Assembly: GCF_900100165.1 (NCBI RefSeq)
Contig: NZ_FNEO01000001.1
Span: 1,178,001 to 1,242,000 of the forward strand
Length of the DNA stretch: 64,000 nt
Direction of reading: 5' to 3'
Origin: Flavobacterium glycines
Lineage (GTDB): Bacteria > Bacteroidota > Bacteroidia > Flavobacteriales > Flavobacteriaceae
In this document: in pieces, positions 8,344 to 15,891 of the stretch
Position numbering within the stretch: the first letter of the stretch is position 1
How the letters are laid out: each line of letters starts with the position of its first letter
Made by a program: the position numbers and the translations under genes
The notes under the pieces: generated by a model
Seen by the model: only the letters and a program-made list of their open reading frames with translations
Databases searched by the model: none
What the model was told of the DNA's origin: nothing

Positions 8344-9072
8344 ATGAAAAAAGAGCAAAATATATATCAGGAAATATGCAAGGCTAAGAAAGAAAAGCAA
8401 AAGTTGCTGGCTATTCTTTTAGATCCGGATAAAGTTGTTTGGAGCAATTTGGATAATTTGATTTTAAAAATAAATCAATCTCCGGCAACCCATGTTTTTA
8501 TAGGTGGTAGTTTGGTTGAGAATTCGATACTTGATGATTTGATTGTGAAAATTAAACAAAGTTGTGCCTTGCCGCTGGTTCTTTTTCCGGGTGATGTTTC
8601 CCAGATTTCAACTCACGCTGATGGCATTTTGTTTTTATCTTTATTGTCAGGAAGAAATCCGGATTATTTAATAGGGCATCAGGTAAAAGCAGCACCTATT
8701 TTAAAACGGACTCAAATGGAAATCATTTCTACAGGATATATTTTAATAGAAAGCGGAGCAGCAACTGCTGTGGAGCGAGTGAGTCAAACCAAACCTTTGG
8801 ACAGGGATAATTTCGATTTTGCTGTGGCTACGGCTTTAGCCGGAGAAATGTTGGGGAATAAACTCATTTATCTGGAAGCAGGAAGTGGGGCTCAAAAAGT
8901 GGTTCCGTTAGAAATGATTGCTTTGGTTGCTCAAAATGTCGATATTCCTCTTATAGTAGGCGGTGGAATTACGGATAGACTGGGGATTCAAAAAGCCTAT
9001 CAATCGGGAGCAGATATGGTAGTTATAGGAACGGCTTTTGAAAATAATATGGACTTTTTTAATGAATACTAA
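8344..9072 (+). CDS. Geranylgeranylglyceryl/heptaprenylglyceryl phosphate synthase family protein
   Basis: A 242-residue TIM-barrel prenyltransferase of the GGGP synthase family (group II, Bacteroidetes type). It joins a polyprenyl diphosphate to glycerol-1-phosphate with an ether bond. Visible family blocks are LLDPDK near the N-terminus, FIGGS, the phosphate-binding YLEAGSG, and VGGGI plus GADMVVIGTAFEN at the C-terminus. The physiological product in Bacteroidetes is not settled. The gene is first of a tight run: pnuC begins on the base after its stop. Confidence 0.93.
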   Translation: MKKEQNIYQEICKAKKEKQKLLAILLDPDKVVWSNLDNLILKINQSPATHVFIGGSLVENSILDDLIVKIKQSCALPLVLFPGDVSQISTHADGILFLSLLSGRNPDYLIGHQVKAAPILKRTQMEIISTGYILIESGAATAVERVSQTKPLDRDNFDFAVATALAGEMLGNKLIYLEAGSGAQKVVPLEMIALVAQNVDIPLIVGGGITDRLGIQKAYQSGADMVVIGTAFENNMDFFNEY

Positions 9073-9717
9073 ATGATAGCGTTTTTTTTCTCCCAATATG
9101 CTGGCTATCCTGTTTTGGAAATTATTTTGGAATTAGTGGCTGTTTTTTTTGGATTGGCAAGTGTGTGGTTTGCTAAAAAAGATAATATTTTGGTTTTTCC
9201 AACAGGGATAGTGAGTACTTTTATTTATGCCTATTTGCTTTGGAAATGGGAATTGTTGGGTGATTCGATGATAAATGTTTATTATTTTGTTATGAGTATT
9301 TATGGTTGGTACCATTGGACTAGGAAAAAAGATGATGTAGTGGAGTTTCCTATTTCGATTGTCGCAAAAAATGAAAAGCTTACAGCAGCTGTTATTTTTG
9401 TTTCAACTTTAATTTTTGTGTTTTTAGTTTATCAGTATTTTGATAAATTTATTAACTGGTATAATTATGTAGATACCTTATTGACAGCGTTGTTTTTTGT
9501 TGGAATGTGGCTGATGGCAAGAAGAAAGATTGAGAATTGGATTTTTTGGATTGTAGGAGATTTCATTTCAATACCTTTGTATTTTTGTAAAGGTTATACA
9601 TTTACTAGTTTGCAGTATTTAATTTTTACAATTCTTGCTGTTTACGGTTATTTAGAGTGGAAGAAAATATTGGATAATCAAGAAAAACAGACTGAAGAGA
9701 CAGTTGTTTTAAAATAA
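9073..9717 (+). CDS. pnuC: Nicotinamide riboside transporter PnuC
   Basis: A 214-residue integral membrane protein of the PnuC family, with about seven hydrophobic segments and the conserved blocks FGLASVWFAKKDNILVFPTG and MSIYGWYHW. PnuC proteins take up vitamin B3-type pyridine nucleosides by facilitated diffusion, with trapping by a kinase. No nadR-like kinase is adjacent here; the nearest downstream gene is the DUF4301 one. The ATG directly follows the stop of the GGGP synthase gene, so translation is probably coupled. Assignment to ribosyl nicotinamide rather than another vitamin (PnuT for thiamine, PnuX for riboflavin) rests on overall similarity only. Thiamine transport deserves a thought, since a TPP riboswitch lies 2 kb downstream, but pnuC itself is not under it. 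Confidence 0.85.
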   Translation: MIAFFFSQYAGYPVLEIILELVAVFFGLASVWFAKKDNILVFPTGIVSTFIYAYLLWKWELLGDSMINVYYFVMSIYGWYHWTRKKDDVVEFPISIVAKNEKLTAAVIFVSTLIFVFLVYQYFDKFINWYNYVDTLLTALFFVGMWLMARRKIENWIFWIVGDFISIPLYFCKGYTFTSLQYLIFTILAVYGYLEWKKILDNQEKQTEETVVLK

Positions 9718-9755
9718 TAGGTTTAGTACCTTTTTTAATATTTTATTCCGGGTAG

Positions 9756-11375
9756 ATGAGTGAAATAAAAATTTCAAAATTAGATAAATCAAAATCTTTT
9801 GATGATTTAAAAAATATAAAAAGTATGGGGTTGTCAGAACAGGATTTGCAACAAATCAATCAACATGGTGTTTCATTAGATGCAATCAAAAAACAACTTA
9901 GTATCTTTAAAAAAGGAATTGCTAAGATGGAATTGCTGGAAGCGGCAACTGTTGGTAATGGAATTTTGAAATTGGCAAATGAAGATTTTGTTGAAAAAGC
10001 CCATTTTTTTGACGAACATAAATCCAATTTAAAATTGTTGAAATTTGTTCCAGCTTCAGGAGCTGCAACCCGAATGTTCAAGTTCCTGACTGCTTTTTTG
10101 AATGATTTTAATATTGAAAAGGAAACCATCAACGCTTATATTAACAGAAAAAAGGATACTAAGTTGCCTGTTTTTATAGTAGGAATGGAAAAGCTGCCTT
10201 TTTTTGAAATGATTTATGAGAAATTAAAAGAAGAGATTAAAGATTTTGACTCATTTTCTCGTGATTATAAAAACTATTATTTCATCAAATTCATGTTGGA
10301 TGCAAAGTATTTTGATTTTGCTTCCAAACCAAAAGGGATTTTACCTTTTCATAAATATGCCACAAGAATTGCATGTCCGATAGAAGAACATTTGTACGAA
10401 TGCGGTTATTATTCCAGTGCAAATGGAAAGTCGTATTTGCATTTTACGGTTTCAGAATCGCATCAAGTTGAATTTGAAAAAATTATTGATGACGTAAAAA
10501 CCAATGTTGAAAAAGAAACGCAGACAAGTATTGAGGTAAGTTATTCTTATCAGGATAAAAGTACGGATACCATTGCGGTTAATATGAATGACAAAGCTTT
10601 CAGAACTGAAGATGGAAAGCTGCTTTTCAGACCCGGAGGACATGGAGCTTTGATTGGTAATTTGAACCGTTTGGACGCAGATGTTATTTTTATTAAAAAC
10701 ATCGACAATGTGATTTTACACAATAACGAAACCATTGCGCTGTATAAGAAAGCCTTATCCGGAATCCTTTTAGAATTACAGCAGGAAATTTTTGCCTGTT
10801 TGAATGTGATGGATTTATATGATGTCAATGATGTTCAAATCGATGAGATTAAAGTTTTTTTAAAAAATAAATTGAATGTTTCTGTAAAAGCAGACTTTGA
10901 TTTGTATACTTCCGAGAATAAAATAAAGGTGTTGAGAGATATTCTAAACAGACCAATCAGAGTTTGTGGAATGGTAATCAACGAAGGGGAGCCTGGCGGT
11001 GGACCTTTTTGGGTGAAAAATGGAGGAAAAGGAGCATCGTTACAAATTGTTGAATCTTCGCAAGTGGATTTAACCAATAAAAAACAGGCTAAAATTATGG
11101 CAAATGCCACGCATTTTAATCCGGTAGATTTGGTTTGTGCAACCAAAAATTATAAAAACGAAAAGTTTGATTTACATCAGTTTGTAGATGAAAATGCTGG
11201 TTTTATAGTAGAGAAAAATCATTTAGGCAAAGATATTAAAGGTTATGAGTTGCCTGGTTTGTGGAACGGAGCTATGGCAAATTGGTTAACTGTTTTTGTT
11301 GAAGTGCCTTTGATTACTTTTAATCCGGTGAAAACGGTCAATGATTTATTGAAAGAAGCACATCAGTCGTTGTAG
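9756..11375 (+). CDS. DUF4301 family protein
   Basis: A 539-residue cytosolic protein of the Bacteroidetes DUF4301 family. A recognisable N-terminal block ends in FVPASGAATRMFKFL (about 90-105), a phosphate-binding-like Gly-Ala-rich loop. Further conserved blocks are FRPGGHGALIGNLN, RVCGMVINEGEPGGGPFWV and KGYELPGLWNGAMANWLT. The SGAATRMFK and GGHGAL motifs resemble sugar-nucleotide or nucleotidyltransferase folds, but no activity is established. The gene lies 38 bp after pnuC and 2 bp before arfB, and is probably in one transcript. Confidence 0.85.
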   Translation: MSEIKISKLDKSKSFDDLKNIKSMGLSEQDLQQINQHGVSLDAIKKQLSIFKKGIAKMELLEAATVGNGILKLANEDFVEKAHFFDEHKSNLKLLKFVPASGAATRMFKFLTAFLNDFNIEKETINAYINRKKDTKLPVFIVGMEKLPFFEMIYEKLKEEIKDFDSFSRDYKNYYFIKFMLDAKYFDFASKPKGILPFHKYATRIACPIEEHLYECGYYSSANGKSYLHFTVSESHQVEFEKIIDDVKTNVEKETQTSIEVSYSYQDKSTDTIAVNMNDKAFRTEDGKLLFRPGGHGALIGNLNRLDADVIFIKNIDNVILHNNETIALYKKALSGILLELQQEIFACLNVMDLYDVNDVQIDEIKVFLKNKLNVSVKADFDLYTSENKIKVLRDILNRPIRVCGMVINEGEPGGGPFWVKNGGKGASLQIVESSQVDLTNKKQAKIMANATHFNPVDLVCATKNYKNEKFDLHQFVDENAGFIVEKNHLGKDIKGYELPGLWNGAMANWLTVFVEVPLITFNPVKTVNDLLKEAHQSL

Positions 11376-11377
11376 AA

Positions 11378-11782
11378 ATGGAAATTCAAAAAATCATATC
11401 GGAGTTACAATACAAAGCTGTCAGAAGCAGTGGAGCCGGAGGGCAAAATGTCAATAAGGTTTCGTCTAAAGTGTTATTGTCATTCGATTTGAAAAATTCT
11501 TTGGGTTTGTCGGAGGAAGAAAAAGTATTGCTGGAGAAAAATCTTTCTTCAAGGTTAACTTCAGATTCAATTTTGATTTTAAATTGTGATGAAGATCGAA
11601 GCCAACTTAAAAATAAGGAAATTGTAACCAAGCGTTTTTTGGAATTGATTAGAAAAGGACTGATTGTTCCTAAAATCAGAAAGGCTACAAAAGTTCCAAA
11701 ATCAGTGATTAAAAAGCGAATTAAAGACAAAAAGAATCTTTCGGACTTAAAACAATCGCGTAAAAAACCAAATTTGGATTGA
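11378..11782 (+). CDS. arfB: Alternative ribosome-rescue peptidyl-tRNA hydrolase ArfB
   Basis: A 134-residue protein of the ArfB/YaeJ family. It carries the release-factor GGQ motif near its start (SSGAGGQNVNKVSSKV, about 16-31), which hydrolyses peptidyl-tRNA on stalled ribosomes. It also has a strongly basic C-terminal tail (about 100-134, many Lys and Arg) that in this family enters the empty mRNA channel. Length is normal for ArfB and too short for RF1/RF2. It starts 2 bp after the DUF4301 stop. Confidence 0.93.
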   Translation: MEIQKIISELQYKAVRSSGAGGQNVNKVSSKVLLSFDLKNSLGLSEEEKVLLEKNLSSRLTSDSILILNCDEDRSQLKNKEIVTKRFLELIRKGLIVPKIRKATKVPKSVIKKRIKDKKNLSDLKQSRKKPNLD

Positions 11783-11816
11783 ATTTTAAATTTGATTTTT
11801 GTAATTACTGTTGATT

Positions 11817-11847
11817 TTTGTAATTGAAATTTTTAACATTATCTTTG
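11817..11847 (+). promoter_or_regulatory. Promoter of the TPP-riboswitch TonB receptor gene
   Basis: TTTG at 11817-11820 and TATCTTTG at 11840-11847 are separated by 19 bp, the ideal Bacteroidetes -33/-7 layout. The riboswitch begins about 6 bp after the -7 box, so transcription starts just before it. Confidence 0.75.
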
Positions 11848-11852
11848 CACTG

Positions 11853-11929
11853 TCTCAAAGGGGTGCTCAAAATAACGAGCTGAGATCATACCCAACGAAC
11901 CTGAGCGAGTAATGTTGCTAAGGGAAATA
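11853..11929 (+). promoter_or_regulatory. TPP (THI-box) riboswitch
   Basis: The conserved THI elements occur in order: GGGGTGC (11861-11866 core), GCTGAGAT, ATACCCAACGAACCTGA, and AGGGAAATAAG in place of the usual GAAGGGA end. It controls the downstream TonB receptor. A hairpin after it (11932-11961) may be the expression platform. Confidence 0.93.
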
Positions 11930-11931
11930 AG

Positions 11932-11961
11932 ATAAACCGATATTGAAAACTATTGGTTTAT
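11932..11961 (+). terminator. Hairpin downstream of the TPP riboswitch
   Basis: ATAAACCGATA and TATTGGTTTAT pair with one mismatch around an 8-nt loop. There is no clear T run after it, so it may be an anti-sequestor or a weak terminator within the expression platform. Confidence 0.5.
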
Positions 11962-12032
11962 GAGTTGAATAAATCTATTTATTACATTAACAAAAAGAAT
12001 AATTCCCCCTTTTATTCGTAAAACAATTACGG

Positions 12033-14252
12033 ATGAAAACTTTTTTTCAAGCTACTAAGTTGCAAAGTTGCAAAGTTGCAAAGTGCAACAAAAAGTCAAT
12101 TTTCTATTCTCTATTTTTTATTTTCTTTACTTTTTTTTCATTTGCACAGCAAAAACAAAAAGACAGTACTCAAGTAAATCAATTAGATGTAGTCCTGGTT
12201 TCGGCAGTACGGGTTACTACAAAAACGCCGGTAAGTTTTAGCAATTTAGACAAAAAAGATATTGCGCCTCGCAATTTAGGTCAGGACATTCCTGTTTTGA
12301 TGAATTACATGCCGTCGGTAGTGACAACTTCAGATGCCGGAAACGGATTTGGATACACAGGCATTCGTGTACGTGGTAGTGATGCAACAAGGGTGAATGT
12401 GACTATCAATGGAATTCCATATAATGATTCGGAAAGTCATGGTACTTTTTGGGTAAATATGCCTGATTTTGCTTCTTCGGTGCAAAGTTTACAATTGCAA
12501 CGTGGTGTAGGAACTTCAACAAACGGATCCGGAGCTTTCGGAGCGAGCTTGAATATGTTGACGGATTCTTATTCCAAAAAGAGTAGTGGTGAAATTTCGA
12601 ATTCATTCGGAAGCTTTAATTCACACAAACATACAGTGAAGTTCAGTACCGGATTAATGAATGACCATTTTGAAATAGCCGGTCGTTTATCAACTTTAAA
12701 ATCAGACGGATATGTAGACAGAGCTTCTTCTGATTTGAAATCATATTTTTTACAGGGAACTTACGTTGGAAAAACTACTTTGATAAAAGCGTTGGTTTTT
12801 GGAGGAAAAGAAAGAACGTATCAATCCTGGAACGGAATCGATGCGTTTACGATGACCTCGAATAGAAAGTACAACTCTGTAGGAGAGATATTTGATAATT
12901 CAGGAAATTTTGAAGGATTTTATAAAAATCAGGTAGATAATTACAATCAGGATCATGCGCAATTACACTGGAATGAAAAAGTTTCAAGTCGTTGGAATAC
13001 CAATTTAGCTTTTCATTATACCAAAGGAAAAGGGTATTATGAGGAATATGTAGATGATTGGAAATATACCAATTTGTATTATGCTGATGATGCTCAATAT
13101 TCGTTTTTAGGTTTAAATCCAATTGTGGTTGACGGACAAACTATTACTTCAACTGATTATACCAGAAGAAAATGGTTAGATAATGATTTTTATGGAGCTA
13201 CTTTTTCTGCCAATTATAATGATGAAAAATTAAATGTGATTTTTGGAGGTGGAGCTAATCGTTATGAAGGTGCTCATTTTACCGAATTATTATGGTTGCA
13301 ATATCCATCAAATAGTCAAATAGGAACGCCAATGAATTATAACATGGCGACTAAAAATGATGTGAATGTTTTTGCTAAAATCAATTACCAACTTTGTACA
13401 AATGTGAACTTTTTCGCTGATGCGCAATTGAGAAATGTACATTATAAAGCTAACAGTCCTGAAACTGGGTTGGTGAATGATAATTTTAATTTCTTTAATC
13501 CTAAAGCAGGTTTAACTTATACGGTTGATAATGCAAATGCTGTTTATTTTTCATACGCCCGTGCCAATCGTGAGCCTAACAGAACCGATTATGAAGGTGG
13601 AAGCGTAAAACCGGAACGATTGAATGATTTTGAATTAGGTTGGCGATATGTAGCGCCAAAAACTCAAATCAATCTGAATGGATTTTATATGAAATACAAA
13701 GACCAGTTGGTTTTAACAGGTGAATTGGATAATGTTGGGAATCCGATTAGAACAAACGTAGGTAAAAGTTATCGTTTGGGATTAGAAGTGGATGCTAAAT
13801 TCCAATTGGATAAAAAATGGGCAATCGCTCCTAATTTTACTTTAAGTGATAATAAAAACATCGATTTTGTATTGGATAGCGGAAGTGGTTTGACAAATTT
13901 AGGAAATACCAATATTGCTTTCTCTCCAAAATTAATTGCTGCGAATAGTATCCTGTTTTCTCCAATTGAAAATTTACAATTGAATCTGTTATCAAAATTT
14001 GTGGGTAGTCAGTATATGAATAATATTGACGATAATCAGGGAAAATTAGCGGATTATTTTATTAATGATTTTAATGCGACTTACACCATTTTTCCGAAAA
14101 GTGTTTTTCAATCGGTTACTATTAGTGTGTTAGCTAATAATTTTGCTAATAGAAAATACATTTCTAATGGTGCTGATTATGGCGGAGGCTATGTATATTA
14201 TTATCCTCAGGCTGGTGCTAATTTCTTAGCAGGGCTTACATTGAAGTTTTAA
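12033..14252 (+). CDS. TonB-dependent receptor, probably for thiamine or a thiamine compound
   Basis: A 739-residue outer-membrane receptor with a signal peptide (hydrophobic core FYSLFFIFFTFFSFA, cleavage near residue 39). The plug domain (about 50-180) includes NLGQDIPVLMNYMPSVVTTSDAG, GIRVRGSD, TINGIPYND and RGVGTSTNGSGAFGASLNM, and a 22-strand-type barrel ends FLAGLTLKF. The TPP riboswitch in the leader points to thiamine or a derivative as cargo (inference; the receptor family alone would suggest siderophores). The first 21 residues before the hydrophobic core are unusually long and are encoded partly by a TTGCAAAG tandem repeat. No later start would keep the signal peptide intact. Confidence 0.9.
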   Translation: MKTFFQATKLQSCKVAKCNKKSIFYSLFFIFFTFFSFAQQKQKDSTQVNQLDVVLVSAVRVTTKTPVSFSNLDKKDIAPRNLGQDIPVLMNYMPSVVTTSDAGNGFGYTGIRVRGSDATRVNVTINGIPYNDSESHGTFWVNMPDFASSVQSLQLQRGVGTSTNGSGAFGASLNMLTDSYSKKSSGEISNSFGSFNSHKHTVKFSTGLMNDHFEIAGRLSTLKSDGYVDRASSDLKSYFLQGTYVGKTTLIKALVFGGKERTYQSWNGIDAFTMTSNRKYNSVGEIFDNSGNFEGFYKNQVDNYNQDHAQLHWNEKVSSRWNTNLAFHYTKGKGYYEEYVDDWKYTNLYYADDAQYSFLGLNPIVVDGQTITSTDYTRRKWLDNDFYGATFSANYNDEKLNVIFGGGANRYEGAHFTELLWLQYPSNSQIGTPMNYNMATKNDVNVFAKINYQLCTNVNFFADAQLRNVHYKANSPETGLVNDNFNFFNPKAGLTYTVDNANAVYFSYARANREPNRTDYEGGSVKPERLNDFELGWRYVAPKTQINLNGFYMKYKDQLVLTGELDNVGNPIRTNVGKSYRLGLEVDAKFQLDKKWAIAPNFTLSDNKNIDFVLDSGSGLTNLGNTNIAFSPKLIAANSILFSPIENLQLNLLSKFVGSQYMNNIDDNQGKLADYFINDFNATYTIFPKSVFQSVTISVLANNFANRKYISNGADYGGGYVYYYPQAGANFLAGLTLKF
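12057..12089 (+). repeat. Tandem octamer repeat inside the signal-peptide coding region
   Basis: Three perfect copies of TTGCAAAG (12060-12083) are followed by TGCAAC. They encode the n-region LQSCKVAKCN of the TonB receptor. The unit resembles the degenerate repeats seen in the window's spacers. Confidence 0.8.
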
Positions 14253-14272
14253 TACCGTATAGTTTTATATTT

Positions 14273-14307
14273 AAAAAGCCTGAGAAATTCAATTTCTCAG
14301 GCTTTTT
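14273..14307. terminator. Bidirectional intrinsic terminator
   Basis: AAAAAGCCTGAGAAATT and its exact complement flank one base, giving a 17-bp stem ending in a T run on both strands. It lies between the convergent TonB receptor and the lipoprotein gene. Confidence 0.95.
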
Positions 14308-14312
14308 AATTT

Positions 14313-14732
14313 CTAATTGTATACCCGAAGTATGTTTCCAATTTTCTCTACTCGGTATTGTTTTAGAGGATATTGTAGTTTTCCTTGTCCAGTAAACAAA
14401 CTGTATTCTTCTTTATCACAAGGGCAGACAAGATTGATACCGTTAAGCGTTAAGGTGGAGCAACTGCTTAGAGCCTGATTAGGACAGGCTGCATCAAAAG
14501 CATTATAACCTGATCCGGTATAAAACACATAGATTCCTTTTGGGCCTACTTCCGGACCTGCATAGTAAACAGCATTACTGGCATAATTAAGTTTTGAATA
14601 AGCAGGGTAGTTTAAATCAAATGTAATGGAAAAATTATAGTTTGGGATATAGGGGTTATTGTTCTTAAAACCATTATCAGAACAGGAAAAAAACAGAAGA
14701 CATAGGAGTGAAAGCGAAATGATTTTTTTCAT
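14313..14732 (-). CDS. Lipoprotein with degenerate Rieske-like domain
   Basis: A 139-residue lipoprotein (lipobox LFFSC, Cys17). The C-terminal half has the Rieske layout: CPN at 83-85, then CPCD at 103-106 followed by EEYSLFTG. In true Rieske proteins these blocks are C-x-H and C-x-C-H and bind a [2Fe-2S] cluster. Here both His ligands are replaced, by Asn85 and Asp106, while Cys83, Cys103 and Cys105 remain. A standard Rieske cluster is therefore unlikely. The rest of the fold (FDLNYPAYSKL start, YPLKQYRVEK end) matches related flavobacterial proteins found near greA, as far as I recall. Confidence 0.7.
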   Translation of the reverse strand: MKKIISLSLLCLLFFSCSDNGFKNNNPYIPNYNFSITFDLNYPAYSKLNYASNAVYYAGPEVGPKGIYVFYTGSGYNAFDAACPNQALSSCSTLTLNGINLVCPCDKEEYSLFTGQGKLQYPLKQYRVEKIGNILRVYN

Positions 14733-14811
14733 GTTTTTATTTTATAAAAGAATTAGTGAAACAAATTTAATTTATTTACATTTGAAATGTTATATGCTTA
14801 ACATATAATTA

Positions 14812-14839
14812 TTGACTATTAAAAAATATACTATATTTG
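14812..14839 (+). promoter_or_regulatory. greA promoter
   Basis: TTG at 14812-14814 and TATATTTG at 14832-14839 (17-bp spacer) form a Bacteroidetes-type promoter. The predicted start is about 14846, right at the base of a leader hairpin. Confidence 0.65.
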
Positions 14840-14846
14840 TAGCAAG

Positions 14847-14871
14847 AAATCCCGTTGCGATGGGATTTTTT
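14847..14871 (+). terminator. Terminator-like hairpin in the greA leader
   Basis: AAATCCCGT and ATGGGATTT pair over 9 bp (one G-U) around the tetraloop TGCG and continue into a run of T. The hairpin begins at the predicted transcription start and ends 23 bp before the greA ATG, so it lies in the leader and not at the end of any gene. Confidence 0.65.
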
Positions 14872-14894
14872 GTATTTATATAAACGATGAAATT

Positions 14895-15371
14895 ATGAGT
14901 AACGTATCTTATTATACTGCCGAGGGTTTAAAAAAATTAAAGGAAGAGTTAGAGTATTTAAAAGCGGTGATGCGTCCAAAAGCATCTCAGGATATTGCTG
15001 ATGCTCGTGATAAAGGAGATTTGTCTGAGAATGCAGAATACGATGCAGCTAAAGAAGCTCAGGGATTATTAGAGATGAAAATTTCTAAATTGGAAGAGTT
15101 ATATGCTAATGCAAGGTTAATAGATGAATCTCAATTAGATTTGTCCAAAGTTTTGGTTTTATCAAGTGTAAAGATTAAAAATCAGGCTAACGGTATGGAA
15201 ATGAAATATACCTTAGTTGCCGAAAGTGAAGCTGATTTGAAAACAGGAAAGATTTCGGTAACCTCTCCAATTGGAAAAGGCTTATTAGGAAAATCGGTAG
15301 GTGAGGTAGCTGAAATTACAGTTCCTAACGGAAAATTGAAATTCGAAATTCTGGAGATTACAAGAGAGTAA
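14895..15371 (+). CDS. greA: Transcription elongation factor GreA
   Basis: A 158-residue GreA. The N-terminal coiled coil (about 8-78) carries the tip motif DARDKGDLSENAEYDAA, whose acidic residues reach the RNA polymerase active site and stimulate cleavage of backtracked RNA. The C-terminal FKBP-like domain contains VTSPIGKGLLGKSVGE. Length is normal. The leader carries a terminator-like hairpin, which recalls the greA leader terminators of E. coli. The HIT gene follows after 65 bp. Confidence 0.98.
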   Translation: MSNVSYYTAEGLKKLKEELEYLKAVMRPKASQDIADARDKGDLSENAEYDAAKEAQGLLEMKISKLEELYANARLIDESQLDLSKVLVLSSVKIKNQANGMEMKYTLVAESEADLKTGKISVTSPIGKGLLGKSVGEVAEITVPNGKLKFEILEITRE

Positions 15372-15387
15372 ATTTTAGTTTAATTGG

Positions 15388-15423
15388 TTAATCGTTTATT
15401 CGTTTAACCGATTTAACGATTAA
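15388..15423. repeat. Intergenic inverted repeat between greA and the HIT gene
   Basis: TTAATCGTT (15388-15396) pairs with AACGATTAA (15415-15423), and within it GGTTAA pairs with TTAACC. The spacer is built from repeated GTTTA(A/T)-type words, like several other spacers here. There is no T run, so termination is doubtful. Confidence 0.5.
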
Positions 15424-15436
15424 ACAAATAAACAGC

Positions 15437-15826
15437 ATGGCATCAATATTCACTAAAATAGTAAACGGAGAAATTCCATGTTACAAGATCGCTGAAGACG
15501 AAAATTATTTCGCTTTTTTGGATATCAATCCCAATGCAAAAGGACATACTTTGTGTATCCCTAAAGTAGAGGTCGATAAGATTTTTGATTTGGATGAAGA
15601 AGTGTATTTAGGCTTGATGCAGTTTTCAAGAAAAGTAGCTAAGGCTATTGAAAAAACAGTTCCTTGCAATAGAATTGCAATTTCGGTTATAGGTATTGAA
15701 GTGCCTCATGCTCATGTTCATTTGATTCCGTTAAATACGATGGAGGATATCCGTTTTCAAAAGAAAGCAGCTTTAACCAAACAAGAATTTGAAAAGTTAG
15801 CTGAAGAAATCAGAACTAATATATAA
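15437..15826 (+). CDS. HIT family hydrolase
   Basis: A 129-residue histidine-triad protein. The HAHVHLIPL block near residues 92-100 is the H-x-H-x-H catalytic triad, and FAFLDINPNAKGHTLCIPK is the usual N-terminal block. Family members hydrolyse nucleoside phosphoramidates or dinucleotides (HINT/Fhit type); the substrate here is unknown. It lies downstream of greA on the same strand, possibly cotranscribed, and ends at a strong terminator. Confidence 0.95.
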   Translation: MASIFTKIVNGEIPCYKIAEDENYFAFLDINPNAKGHTLCIPKVEVDKIFDLDEEVYLGLMQFSRKVAKAIEKTVPCNRIAISVIGIEVPHAHVHLIPLNTMEDIRFQKKAALTKQEFEKLAEEIRTNI

Positions 15827-15844
15827 TCAAATTATTATCATAAA

Positions 15845-15873
15845 AAGAGACACGAATTTATTCGTGTTTTTTT
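15845..15873 (+). terminator. Intrinsic terminator after the HIT gene
   Basis: ACACGAAT and ATTCGTGT pair around a TT loop and continue into six more T. Confidence 0.85.
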
Positions 15874-15891
15874 ATATAAAAACTAATCCAT

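Noticed and set aside
12847..13122. Antisense frame in the TonB receptor
   Set aside because: A shadow of a confident coding region.
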